From positions 27,193,043 to 27,257,042 of the forward strand of contig NC_079516.1 in NCBI RefSeq assembly GCF_000801105.2: a stretch of 64,000 bases of DNA, written 5' to 3'. The translations under genes were made by a program, and so were the position numbers. Below are positions 46,396 through 57,085 of this stretch, piece after piece. Within the stretch, counting starts at the first letter, position 1; each line of letters opens with the position of its first letter. Below the pieces are notes generated by a model. The model saw only the letters and a list, made by a program, of their open reading frames with translations. It searched no databases and had not been told where the DNA came from. This DNA comes from Raphanus sativus. Taxonomy: Eukaryota > Streptophyta > Magnoliopsida > Brassicales > Brassicaceae.

Positions 46396-49300
46396 ATGGT
46401 GGATCGAAGAAGCGCATTGTGTTATGTCTCATCCTTCTTCTTCTTCTCTTTGTTACTCTTCGACTGTGTTGCCGTTGCGAAACCACGGACTCGATTCGAC
46501 GAGCTGCTCACTCTGCTTCGCCTCAGGTCCACTCTCGGTTTAAAAGGAACCGATTGGCCAATCAAAGGCGATCCCTGTCGTGTCTGGAGAGGGATACGGT
46601 GCGACGACAAAGGGAGCATCGTCGGGATCAACATTTCGGGTTTCAAGAGGACGAGGATCGGTAAGCAGAACCCTCAGTTCTCCGTTGATCCCCTCCTTAA
46701 CCTCACTCGCTTAGCTTATTTCAACGCCTCTGGATTCGCGTTACCTGGTCCCGTTCCCGATTGGTTTGGTGTTAGTTTGACGACGTTGCGTGTCTTGGAT
46801 CTTAGTTCTTGCTCCGTCAATGGTGTGCTCCCCGTTACACTCGGTAATCTCACCAGCTTGGTGAGTTTGAACCTGTCTAGTAACGGTCTCACCGGTGCTC
46901 TTCCGAGCGGTTTAGGGGAGTTGTCGAGTCTTTCGGAGCTTGATCTCTCTAGGAACACGCTCACCGGTGCTCTTCCTCCTTCTTTCAGCTCGTTGCTGAA
47001 CCTGACGAGTCTTGATGTTTCTTCCAATTACCTAACCGGTCCAATCCCTCCTGGTCTCGGATTGCTGTCTAAGCTTCTCTACTTGAACTTCTCAAGCAAT
47101 AGCTTCTCCTCTTCTATTCCTCCGGAGCTTGGAGATCTTGTCAATCTTGTCGATCTTGATCTCAGCATCAACTCATTGTCTGGTTCAGTTCCTCTGGAGT
47201 TTCGAAAGTTGACGAATCTGCGGAACTTGGTGATTAGTGACAACCTCATGAGTGGAGCTTTGCCAGCTGATCTGTTTGGTGCTAATAGCCAGCTTCAGAG
47301 TTTAGTTCTTAGAGAAAACGGTTTCTCCGGTAACTTACCTGATGCGTATTGGTCTTTGCCTAAGTTACGGATCCTCGACATTGCTAAGAACAACTTCACT
47401 GGAATGCTACCTAACTCTAGTTCTGGGATCAATGCAGATGTGGTGGACATCTCCTCGAACATGTTCTACGGTCAGCTCACGAGGATTCTCTCAAGGTTCA
47501 GTGCCATGTACCTCTCTGGTAACTACTTTGAAGGTAAGGTTCCAGATTACGTCCTCAGAGCAGTGAACGCGTCTCTTACCAGAAACTGTCTTCAAAACGA
47601 GAAGAGACAGAAGTCTTCTGAAGATTGTTCGTCGTTCTACGCAGCTAAAGGGTTAGACTTTGACGATTTTGGACGTCCTAACTCAACGCAACCTACTTCG
47701 GGAAAGGCTTCTTCAGGGTTAAGCCGCAGGACTGTGATTATATTAGCATCAGTCGGTGGTGGAATTGGTTTTATTCTGATTTTCATTCTCTTGCCTATTC
47801 TTGTGGCTCTATGGATGCGTAGAAGAGGCAGAGAGGCGCAGAGAGGGGGCAGTGACAGGCCTAAACCTGTAACCGAAGCTTCTCAGCCACCTAAAGGAGC
47901 ACAGACCTTTGATTTGTCGCGTCTTGGGAATGCGTTTACGTATGAGCACCTTCTCCAAGCAACAGGGGACTTTAATGACGCTAATCTGATGAAACGTGGA
48001 CATTCAGGTAGCTTGTTCCGTGGTTTCTTGGATAACGGGACGCCCATTGTTATAAAAAAGATGGATACGAAGGAGGGTAAAAACGAAGGAGGGTATATAG
48101 CGGAGCTTGAGCTTTTGAGTAAAGCTGGACACCAGAGGCTGGTTCCATGTCTTGGACACTGCTTGGAGAGTGAGGGACAGAAGCTATTGGTGTACAAGTA
48201 TATGAGGAACGGAGATTTGGCTAGCGCTTTGTTTAGGAAGTCGGACAACGAAGGTGATGGGTTGAAGTCTTTGGATTGGATTACGAGGTTGAAGATTGCT
48301 CTTGGTGCAGCTGAGGGACTAGCTTATTTGCATCACGAGTGTTCTCCACCTCTTGTTCATAGGTACTCTAACTTCTCGTAAATAAACTCTTGGTTAGAAT
48401 TAGCTTCATAGATGGAAGCAACACCTTGATTACTTGTTGCTCTATCTCATGTGTGTTTGTCAATGTGATAATAGGGATGTACAAGCAAGTAGTATACTTC
48501 TTGATGATAAGTTTGAGGTACGTCTTGGAAGCTTAAGCGAGGCATATGCTCAAGGTGATGCTTATCAAAGCAAGATTTCTCGTTTACTTCGTTTACCTCA
48601 GTAAGTACTCATGACATCAACCAACACTCTGTACGCTGTATCGTCACAACAATATTTTAAAAAAGAGATTTCGAGTTTACTAATGCTTCTTCCTCTTCCT
48701 TTCTTATTCTTGCAGATCGACTGAAGCATCCTCGTCAGGTATGTATGCTTTGGATCATAAAACTTCCATTACAAATAAACTTTAGTTTAAATCTTTGGAG
48801 TCTGATCTGTCTGTATATGAGAGTGCAGCTTCTTTTCTAGTACAATATTTAATAACAATGTAACATGTGTTTTAATGAAGCCGGTTCATGGATAGGAGAC
48901 TTGTAGTTAAGTGTCTGAACCAAAGGAGTATTGCTTTGTAAAATTAACCAATAAGGTTTGTGATTCTTTGAAGCTATCTGATTGCTTTTCATCTCTTCTT
49001 CAGGTGCAGCAAATGCAACATGCTCCTATGATGTCTACTGTTTCGGCAAAGTCTTACTTGAGCTAGTCACGGGGAAGCTTGGAATCAGCTCGCCAGACAA
49101 TGCAGAAGCAAAAGCATACATGGAAGAAGCTTTGCAATACATCAGCACAAGCGAGAAGGAACTGGTGACCAAGATCCTAGACCCGTCGCTATTGGTAGAC
49201 GAGGACCTTCTAGAAGAAGTATGGGCGATGGCCATCATCGCAAAGTCATGCCTAAACCCAAAACCAACAAAAAGGCCGTTAATGAGACACATAGTGAACG

Positions 49301-49608
49301 CACTTGAGAATCCGTTGAAAGTGGTGAGAGAGGATACCAACTCGGGCTCAGGCTCTTCACGTTTGAGGACAAACTCGTCGAGAGGGTCTTGGAACGCTGC
49401 TATATTCGGGAGCTGGAGGCAAAGCGCGTCGGATGCAACAGCTGTTCAAGCTGTAGGAACAACAAGTGGTGGTGGTGGTGGTTTGATAAACTCGGGGTCG
49501 CAAGGGAGCAGTGGAAGGAATAATAACAACAATGGGAACTCGTCTTCGAGAAGAAGGCAGTCTAGTGAGATTGTGCCGGAACCTGCAGCTTATGGGGAAG
49601 ATTTATAG
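46396..49608 (+). CDS. LRR receptor-like kinase with a degenerate kinase domain, At2g16250 orthologue
   Basis: Four exons: 46396-48362, 48475-48600, 48716-48738 (23 nt) and 49004-49608; phases agree, giving 906 aa. Signal peptide 1-28, LRRNT cap with GDPCRVWRGIRC, about ten LRRs (for example LTSLVSLNLSSNGLTGALPS), membrane segment about 446-472, then a kinase domain. The glycine loop is loose (GHSGSLFRG). Lys554 (IVIKK) is kept. The catalytic loop reads HRDVQASSILLD: the usual Lys is Gln659 and the usual Asn is Ser662. The DFG motif is replaced by L673-G674-S675. It probably signals as a pseudokinase. The C-terminus is a Ser/Gly/Asn-rich tail. Confidence 0.93.
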
Positions 49609-49987
49609 GATAAAACATTTTATGATTGGTTCATCGATTCTTTGTGTCGTTTAATAACCGGAGAGGCAAAGAGAGTCCTCTCTGGTAGCAGCATAGAATA
49701 TGTTTTTTTTCAAGATTATCATTTTTCTTCACTTTCCTTATTTTATTTTGTCTTTTTAATTTTTTTTTTCTTTAATTTTGGGTTAGGATTGGCGGGGGTT
49801 AGAATTGTAATTCACATTTTTCTAGATCTTTGTAAATTTTTATTCTTGGAGATTGAGTTTTCCTCGGCTGGTTAAAAGGGAAGATTGGTTTCGTTTAAAT
49901 GTTTCAGTTCCACTTTCTTCGTTTTGATTCCATCTGATCTGATATCGCACGTGTGAATTAAAATGAACGTTCACAACTTGATTTCCG
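49609..49987. other. 3' flank of the LRR-RLK gene
   Basis: This is the probable 3' UTR, T-rich (TTTTTTTTTCTTTAATTTTG at about 49760). No other gene is present. The hAT element starts directly after it. Confidence 0.4.
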
Positions 49988-50586
49988 CAGTGTTGTTAAA
50001 CCCGGACCGGACCGGCGGTCGGACCGGGTTCAACCGCGAACCGGACACCTATCCGGGTTGGTTTAATGTCAAAACCTAACTAAAGTTGAACCGGTTAAAA
50101 ATCCATGTTGAACCGCTAAAAACCCGGGAACCGAGTGACCCAACGAACCGACGAAACCCTGGTTCGTATAAAAATCAAAATTTTGTTAATAAAATAATTA
50201 TTTTTTTCTCCTTTTTTAACATATATACTATTTTGTTTGTCACAAATTGCAACCAAAATAGAGTTTTGTAACTAATGTGTATATAATTTTTATAGGTGAT
50301 GAAGATTTAGAAGGACAAAGATTTGGAGAATAAACTTTAAATGTTTTTTTCCTATTGACTTTAGATTTGAACTATTAATTTTTTTATTATTTTTATCACA
50401 TTTCAATTTGTTATTTTTGAAAGTTTTCTAAACATTATAACTATTTTTTGAAAAAATATATATAATATTTATAAAATAATAAATTAAGTTTAATCTAATC
50501 GACCCCGGTCGAACTAGGTGGAACCACAATGACCCGTGACCCAAAATATTTCCGGTTCGCTCGCCGGTCCGGTTTTAAAAACACTG
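49988..50586. mobile_element. Non-autonomous hAT element rich in CCGGACCGG
   Basis: The termini are CAGTGTTGTTAAACCCGG (left) and CCGGTTTTAAAAACACTG (right), with the 8-bp duplication GATTTCCG (49980-49987 and 50587-50594). Ends are built from ACCGGACCGG/GAACCGG motifs around an AT-rich centre. It has no coding capacity and lies 58 bp from the tRNA gene. Confidence 0.92.
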
Positions 50587-50634
50587 GATTTCCGAAGCTT
50601 CGCATTATATTTGTACAAAAAGACAATTTAAAAG

Positions 50635-50640
50635 AAAAAA
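50635..50640 (-). terminator. Pol III terminator of tRNA-Gln
   Basis: Six T on the minus strand lie 3 nt after the tRNA 3' end, the usual RNA polymerase III stop signal. Confidence 0.8.
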
Positions 50641-50643
50641 TGT

Positions 50644-50715
50644 AGGTTCTACCGAGAATTGAACTCGGGTTACTGGATTCAGAGTCCAATGTCCTAACCG
50701 CTAGACCATAGAACC
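50644..50715 (-). tRNA. trnQ-CUG: tRNA-Gln (anticodon CUG)
   Basis: A 72-nt cloverleaf on the minus strand. The acceptor stem GGTTCTA pairs with TAGAACC; the D-arm lies in GGTCTAGCGGTTAGGAC; the anticodon loop CTCTGAA carries anticodon CTG, read for CAG; the T-arm CCGAG-TTCAATT-CTCGG is perfect. The internal A box (TGGTCTAGCGG) and B box (GAGTTCAATTC) are present. The discriminator is T(U). It reads as a functional nuclear tRNA that decodes Gln CAG codons in the cytosol. Confidence 0.96.
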
Positions 50716-50800
50716 ACGTTGTCTAATTCACTACTTGCTCTCTTCTTTAACAATCTGAGGGAAAATATCCATAATTGTTTATGTTTTGTTGATTTTTAAT

Positions 50801-51125
50801 GGGAAATCGGCCAGAAAAACACTGAACTTTGCAGGAATTGCCAAAACAAACCTGGACATATTGGCTAGCCAAAAAAACATTGAACTTGCTTTGACTTTTT
50901 CGGTTTATTAAGGACGTTACGATTGACTTTCCAGATTAGCACACCGTTAACCGGGTTAACAGATAATTAAGATGACGTTAATTTTGGGTGTTAAATCATA
51001 CGACGTCGTTTTGTCTCTTTGTCTGATTAAAAAAAAAATTAAAAATATGTGCTTCCATCGGGTATCGAACCTGTGTACTCAAGTTAAATTGAACGGGTTT
51101 TTACCACTGAGCTAGTGGACTTTAC
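50801..51125 (+). repeat. MULE left terminal inverted repeat
   Basis: It matches the right end over about 320 bp, with the first 50 bases almost identical. The motif GGCCAGAAAAACACTGAACT recurs about 60 bp inward as GCCAAAAAAACATTGAACT. ACGACGTCGT palindromes follow (about 51002) and then the tRNA-like block. Confidence 0.9.
51055..51120 (-). promoter_or_regulatory. tRNA-like A box/B box module in the left TIR
   Basis: On the minus strand TAGCTCAGTGG (51104-51114) matches the Pol III A box exactly, and GGTTCGATACC (51061-51071) matches the B box GGTTCGANTCC at all but one fixed position, 32 nt apart. Transcription from it would run leftward, out of the element. It does not fold into a full cloverleaf. 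Confidence 0.6.
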
Positions 51126-51324
51126 AATAGATTGACAAACATCATTCTTTATATTGGCTTTAATCCTAGTTAAATGAATCAAAAAGAAACGACGTCCTTT
51201 TCTCCTCATAAACCCTAAATTCCCAAATCATAAAATCGATTCTCCATTGACGAACAGAGCTCGATTCTCTTCCATTTCTTCCTTAAGAAGCTCGATTCTC
51301 TTCCATTTCTTCGAGTGTCACACG

Positions 51325-51843
51325 ATGAGTTCGGGTTGTGAGGATTCGTCGGTGAATACGATGGGTATTCGTGGTATCCCAGAGCAATGCGGATGTGGTC
51401 GAAGAACTGAGATTTACACATCAAAAACGAAGGAAAATCCAGGAAGAACTTTCTTTAGATGCCCAACGTTTCGAAATGTAAGTGTTTAATTGTTTGTGTT
51501 TCTGTAACCTTGTTGTGTTCTGAAATGTAAAGCTTCAATGTTTAGGTAGTGAGAAATTGTCTGACAATAGATTGTGTTCATGATTTGTGTCCAGGATCAC
51601 TTGTACAAATGGGTAGATGAAGCTGTCTACGAAGAGGTTCACGATGCATTGCCTAAAGTTGATTGCTTTGCATCGGATTTGAGGAAGCTAAAAATGGAGA
51701 TCGACAACCTCAAAAATGTGGAGGAACAGCTGAAAGAAGATGTCAAAAAGGCTAGCAATGAAGTTAAGAAGCTGAATGTGATCATCAAAGTGGGTTTTCT
51801 AGTGGCATCAGTTTCATGTATTGTGTTCATCATGAGAAAATAA
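51325..51843 (+). CDS. GRF-type zinc-finger membrane-anchored protein carried by the MULE
   Basis: Two exons, 51325-51477 and 51595-51843, encode 133 aa. GRF zinc finger at residues about 18-50 (CGCGRRTEIYTSKTKENPGR, then FFRCP and W in YKWVDEA), a coiled coil at about 75-108 (LKMEIDNLKNVEEQLKEDVK), and a C-terminal membrane segment at about 112-130 (GFLVASVSCIVFIM). GRF fingers bind single-stranded or structured nucleic acid in other proteins; here the role is unknown. The splice borders are canonical. It is convergent with the transposase gene, 356 bp apart. It could be a passenger gene or a second gene of this MULE family. Confidence 0.85.
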
Positions 51844-52023
51844 GCACTAGGAATGGGTTGTCTTTGAAATGAGTTGTCTTTGAATATGTCTTGTGTTTGA
51901 TTTGTGTGTTTGTGTAATTCTAATGGTTTCAAGACTCTTTATGTTATGGTTAATGTAAGACTTGTTTACTTCTTGATCATCAACACAGCAAAACAGAACA
52001 AAATAAGTAAAAGAAAAAGATAA

Positions 52024-52108
52024 CATCACACAACCATCATCATTGTTTAAGAAAACAGCAAAGAGAGAGACAATATCACACAACCATCATCATTGTTTAA
52101 GAAAACAG
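52024..52108. repeat. 50-bp tandem duplication between the two MULE genes
   Basis: ATCACACAACCATCATCATT followed by GTTTAAGAAAACAGC occurs at 52024-52058 and 52074-52108. It lies in the shared 3' flank of the GRF and transposase genes. Confidence 0.7.
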
Positions 52109-52199
52109 CTAAACAAAAGAAAAAGAAGTACATCATCCATCATACAACAAAACATAAATCCGAGAGAGACAACATCACACAACAAACAAAAGAGTAGTT

Positions 52200-55100
52200 C
52201 TAAGAGAACCATCTTCCCCACGCTCCAGTCTGTGATGCTTGGGTAGATTGAGGAACTTCCCATCGTGATGCTTCAGTTTGTGAGGAGTGAGCTTGGGAAG
52301 CTTGTGATGAGTGAGGTTGTGAGGATTGAGCTTGGGAGGTTTGAGCTTGTGACTCTTCAAAATGTAGTCCCTGTATCATCCCAAATGAATTGTCAATAAC
52401 CTCAAAAAATCTCAGAAACATTACCAATAGCTACAAAACTAAAAACCTTACCTGATATTTCCTTGGTCTGCCTCTTGGTTTCTTAGGTGAGCTCGGGACA
52501 AAAGCCTTCCGACATGTATTCTTGTAGTGCCCTTCTTCTTTGCAATTAGAGCATGTCATTATCCTGTTCGCACGGCTCAGCTTGGTAGTAGACACTGTCT
52601 CATTGGTTCCCTTCTTTCGATCATGGTTTTTAGGCCTACCAGGCTTGCCATTTCGATTAGGTGGTGGAATCACACCTAATCTATTGGTCTGAGGCCACTC
52701 TATCATCCCATTTAAAGGACTGATCCCATAACTGTAGGTTTCACGCCACTGGTTTGTTGTGTAGCAAGGAGCAACAAACTCAGAAAGCTTCCTTTTCGCA
52801 CCAAGGATGACCTTAGCAGCATGGATGCATGGAATACCATTCATTTGCCAGCTTCGACATGCACAAGTCTCCCTCTCCAAACTCACAACATACGTCTGCT
52901 CTTGGTCCTCCACCTCAGTCTCTGGCCCAATTGCCCAACGCAGTGTACACTCTTTAGACTTCTCCTCAACCCTGGCTAACTCTTTCTGTGTCTTCTCCGT
53001 GAACCTAGTCTTCCTGGCCGTAGCCATCTTAGACCTTAAGTAGTTCCTAGTCATACATTGGCGCCTTATCTCCTCTAACATGTCGAGCAGAGGCTTCTTC
53101 CTAGCCTCCCTGATGGTCTTGTTGAAGGACTCACACAAGTTGTTCAGATTATCATTGCAGTTGGAGCCTATCTTGAAGAAAGCTCTAGACCAAGTCTCTG
53201 GCTTTGTCTTAACCAGAGATGCATGTGCGCCTGGATCATATCTCTTAAGCTCATCCATGTTGTAGTTGAACATACCAGGAGTGTAGCACCTTGCAATGTA
53301 CCAGAAGAACTTCTGTAACCTTAGATCTTTTCCACCTTTCCTCCAGTTCTCGTAAATATGGCGACAACACTGCCTATGCTCAGCTTCTGGAAGGAGGTTA
53401 TGAACTGCCTTCACTAGTCCCTACAGAAACACAAGAATCACAAAAAGGAATCAGAAAATATAAGAATCACAAGAATCACAAAAATATAAGAATCACAAGA
53501 ATCACAAAAAGAATCAGAAACTCGTTTACCTTTTGTTTGTCAGACATTACAACAAAGCCTTTCCCAAGTTCCAATCCCAAATCCATGGCCAAATGCTGCA
53601 CAAACCAATCCCAGTTTGTATCATTTTCTATCTCCACTACAGCCCAAGCAATAGGGACAATCCTATTGTCTCCATCTCTTCCAACCGCAGCCAACAACTG
53701 TCCCTTGATGTCCCACTTCAGAAAAGCTCCGTCTAAGCCAATAACTGGCCTACAAGTCTTCTTCCATGATTCCTTTTGTGCTTGGAAACACATGTAGAGC
53801 CTGTAGAACCTCTGCTTGCTTCCAACTGTGGCTCCTGGTATGGTCTCAATGTCCATGGTGGATCCAGGATTGCTCCTGAAGATCTCTGCTTGGTAATCCA
53901 AGATTTTATCAAAATGCTCCTCATGGGTCTTCCTCCTTTCTCTCATCAATTTCGTCTTGGCCTTAATGCATGAGTTTTCTTTGACTTCCATCTTATACTC
54001 CCTCAAGATCTCCGCCTGTATCTCCTTTGCTGTGATCTTCGGATTCAGCCTTAACCGCTCAGCAAATAAACTTGCAATTGCTGACCTCTTAAGTATCCTT
54101 GAGTGCCCTGTCTTCTCACACCTATGGTCATTGACGTATGTCTTTACCATCAATTTCTGCTTCCTCCTATCATAAGAACAGTACACCATCCAAGGACATG
54201 GAGACTCATCGTCTCTCATCTCAGCAGCACATTTTGCACCCATCTTCAAGCTACTGGATCGGTAGAATTTGATGTTGTATCTGGTTTTGAGGGTATACCT
54301 GAGACAAGTATGTTTGAAGTCCTCAGCATCTGAAAATACTTTGCCAAGCAGAAGTAGTTCCTCTGGATCAGTGTCTGCTCTGTAAGCTTCCGCAGGTATC
54401 ATCTCCTCTTCATTCTCATCATCTGAAGACATCGGATCAGGGATTTTATCTTCATCCCAAGCATAATCATCCCCTTCGTCTTCATCAACCTCACAGTCAT
54501 CATTTCTTGCTTCCTCACCAAAATGAAGACCCAAATCTCCGCAGTTTCCTTCTTCGATGCCAGCAAAACCATCATCTTCTTCTACATCAAGCCTACCATC
54601 TTCTAATGCTAACATACCATCTTCTAATGCTAGCGTACCATCATCACCTATATCTCCAAATTCCTCTTCTTCACTTCGAGGATTCAGCTCTTTTGTCTCT
54701 TTCTGTGGACATTCTTCTCTATCATCAACATCATCAACATCATCATCTTTTGTCTTCGAGTTTCGAGTTGACCCACCAGTAACCTTCTGCTTCTTCATTT
54801 GTCTAGGAGAAGGAGTAGAACCACCATATGGTGTCCCACGCCTTGTAACCTTCTCCGGAGATGCCACAGGCGACCCATATGGTGTCCCACGCCTCGTAAC
54901 CTTCTCTGGAGATGCCACCATCGTCTTCGCTTCAACTCTTTTACTCTTCCTCGATCTCCCCGGCGATGACTGACTCACAGAGGCACCGCGATTTCCACCT
55001 TCCTTCGCCGATTTCTTTGGTTCAGAGACACTCCCTTCACCCTTCTTCGACGGCTGAACCACTTCTTCACTCTCATTCTTCTTCGACTGAACCGCTTCTT

Positions 55101-55254
55101 CGCTCCCGTACTCGAAATTCCTCATCCCTCCAAAGATCGTTACCGTTTTTCCGTTCCTTGTGAACTTCGTCCTTGCCATCCACAAGAAATCCCCAAATCG
55201 ATTTGGGTTCTGAGAAATTAGGGTTACGCGTTTTGTTTTAACTGAGTCATCCAC
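52200..55254 (-). CDS. MULE transposase (MURA), full-length open frame
   Basis: Three exons: 55254-53530, 53420-52452 and 52370-52200; all phase 0 with GT..AG borders, 954 aa and no stop. N-terminus: basic/Ser-rich with a tandem VASPEKVTRRGTPYG repeat, then an acidic region; MuDR domain (FKHTCLRYTLKTRYNIKFY); MULE transposase core with Asp508 (GLDGAFLKW) and Asp572 (VMSDKQKG), HRQCCRHIYENW; SWIM finger CACRSWQMNGIPCIH; zinc knuckle CSNCKEEGHYKNTC; Gln/Ser-rich C-terminus (SSQASQAHSSQTEAS). It catalyses cut-and-paste of elements with matching TIRs. The first ATG after the right TIR fits. The decayed MULE at 24-33 kb is a relative. Confidence 0.92.
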
Positions 55255-55600
55255 ATCTTTTGAACAATAAAAATAAACATGTAGAGTAATCTTCCGAGAA
55301 GTCCACTAGCTTAGTGGCAAATAACCCCTTTCCAGAAACACGAGTGCCTGAGTTCGAATCCCACAACCAACATCCTTTTAATTAAATAAAACGACGTCGT
55401 CTTGGGTTTTCGTCTTAAACAAAACATCCAGATCTTTTAATCAATAAAGAAAAATAAGTAGAGTAATATTTCGAAAAGTCCACCAGCTCAGTGGCAAAAA
55501 CATCTACCTGGAACCCCGAGTGCATGGGTTCGAGCCCAACCAAAAACCATTTTCATTAAGTTAAACGACGTCGTTTTGAGATTTTGTCTTCACAAAGATC
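55254..55600 (+). promoter_or_regulatory. Two tRNA-like modules at the right end of the MULE
   Basis: A unit of about 180 bp is doubled. Copy 1 has TAGCTTAGTGG (55307-55317) and AGTTCGAATCC (55351-55361). Copy 2 has CAGCTCAGTGG (55494-55504) and GGTTCGAGCCC (55537-55547). Each pair resembles Pol III A and B boxes and points rightward, out of the element. Copy 2 is the inverted partner of the module in the left TIR; copy 1 lies between it and the transposase start, so it also sits in the MURA promoter. ACGACGTCGT palindromes follow each copy. Confidence 0.6.
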
Positions 55601-55819
55601 TTGATGAAAACGACGTCATTTCGTTAAACGGCAATAATTAACGGTGAGCTAACACTGTCTTAACTCTCTGTTAACGGTGTGTTAATTTGGAAAGTCAATC
55701 ATAATTCTTTTAATATACTGAAAAAGTCAATGATAGTTCAGTGTTTTTTTGGCCAGGCTCGAGTATAGGTTTGTTTTGGCAATTCCTGCAAAGTTCAGTG
55801 TTTTTCTGGTCGATTTCCC
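55478..55819 (-). repeat. MULE right terminal inverted repeat
   Basis: This is the inverted partner of 50801-51125. The outer 50 bases differ by only a few substitutions; the inner part keeps CACCGTTAAC, ACGACGTCGT and the tRNA-like block. Confidence 0.88.
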
Positions 55820-55829
55820 GATTTTTAAT

Positions 55830-56636
55830 AGGAATTGTTTATTATTTCTACCACACGCATAGATGTTTTTACATTTTTTTTTTCTAAAAATTTCTCATCA
55901 ACAAGTTAGTTTGATACTTTTTTTCTGTTTTAATTTTATCAAATGTCTAAGATTAAATACAAAATCATAGATAACAAGTGTCAAATGATCGAAATCAAGT
56001 TTTTCTTTACAAACTAACACATATTGTCCAAAATGGTTCACTTAGGCCATGATTACGGCACGTCCCACACTTCGTCCTTAGGTGATTCGGCGTGGATCCC
56101 AGACATAATGTCCCAGACTTTTTTCATTTGTCCTTAGATTAGATACGTTCCATACTTCCTCTCTCTCACTCTCTCTCTCTCTCTTTCTCTCTCTCTCGCT
56201 TAACAGAAAACAAAAGAAAAAAGAAAAAATTTAAAGACTTTTAAAAGTCTTATCGATGCAGATGCTGTTAGATTTCATTAAATAGGTAAATGACCATTGT
56301 GTCTCTCTCGAAACTTTTTAGTTACATCAGAGCATTAGCATTTACAAGAGCTTATATTACTGTCTTTTATGCATAAAATATTCATATAAATTAATTTTTC
56401 AATTATTTTTTTTAAAGTTGTATAAACAATATAGTGACATATGTGAAAGAAAGCTCTTGAGTTTATGTGAAGTATTTTCAAAGAAGAGCACTTTCTTATT
56501 TTTTCTCTTAAAATCTATTTAATTTCATTATTTTTAATATAAAACACATGTGAGAACACATGCATTACTGATGTTCTTATATTTAATTACGCTTAAAAAT
56601 TTTAAGTTTGAATATTTGATAATTGTACTCTCGTTT
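55830..56636. other. Intergenic, no gene seen; CT microsatellite
   Basis: The region is AT-rich. A CT-repeat tract occupies 56158-56198 (TCTCTCTCACTCTCTCTC and onward). No coding or RNA feature is supported. Confidence 0.4.
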
Positions 56637-57085
56637 TCATTCGTCATCACCGAACAAGATTGCCATAGTCTTCCTCTTCACTAGGACATCTTTTTAATCA
56701 TCACGTCAGCTCGTCGCCATCCGACTATATAATTCAGATCATCGTCGTCATGTGATCTTTGTTGACATCAGAGAAATCGTCCAATGAATAGATCATTGGT
56801 GATTACATCATATGACTTTTCGAATCATTTGTATCTATTACTATATCAATTCACAGCTCAGATGTCACCAGGTCTGTCATCACCGGACAAGATTGTCATA
56901 GTCTTCCTCTTCATCGGAACATATTTTTCATCATTATGTCAGTTCGTCGTCGGATGATACTATATATATCTTTCAGATCATCATCGTCATGTGATCTTTG
57001 TTTACATCAAAGAAATCGCCAATGAATAGATCATAGGTGCTTCCATCATATGACTTTTCGATTCATTTGTATCCATTATTATATT
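56637..57085. repeat. Imperfect 240-bp tandem duplication
   Basis: Two diverged copies (about 56637-56842 and 56876-57085) share TCATCACCGAACAAGATTG / TCATCACCGGACAAGATTG, CATAGTCTTCCTCTTCA, CATCGTCATGTGATCTTTG and CATATGACTTTTCGA. I do not recognise the unit, and no long frame is common to both copies. Confidence 0.75.

Larger units (their letters stand above)
50801..55819. mobile_element. Structurally complete MULE with two genes
   Basis: A 5019-bp element is bounded by TIRs starting GGGAAATCG[G/A]CCAGAAAAAC and flanked by a 10-bp duplication GATTTTTAAT (50791-50800 and 55820-55829), the Mutator signature. TIRs extend about 320 bp at each end (about 50801-51125 and 55478-55819). It carries an open transposase gene on the minus strand and a GRF zinc-finger gene on the plus strand, convergent. 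The matching duplication and open frames point to a recent insertion by an element that could still be autonomous. Confidence 0.93.

Noticed and set aside
51055..51120. Genuine tRNA gene in the MULE TIR
   Set aside because: A and B boxes are good but the acceptor and anticodon stems do not pair; recorded as a tRNA-like module.
54507..55163. Plus-strand ORFs rich in Ser and His opposite the MULE transposase
   Set aside because: Antisense shadows of the acidic and Ser-rich N-terminal region of MURA.
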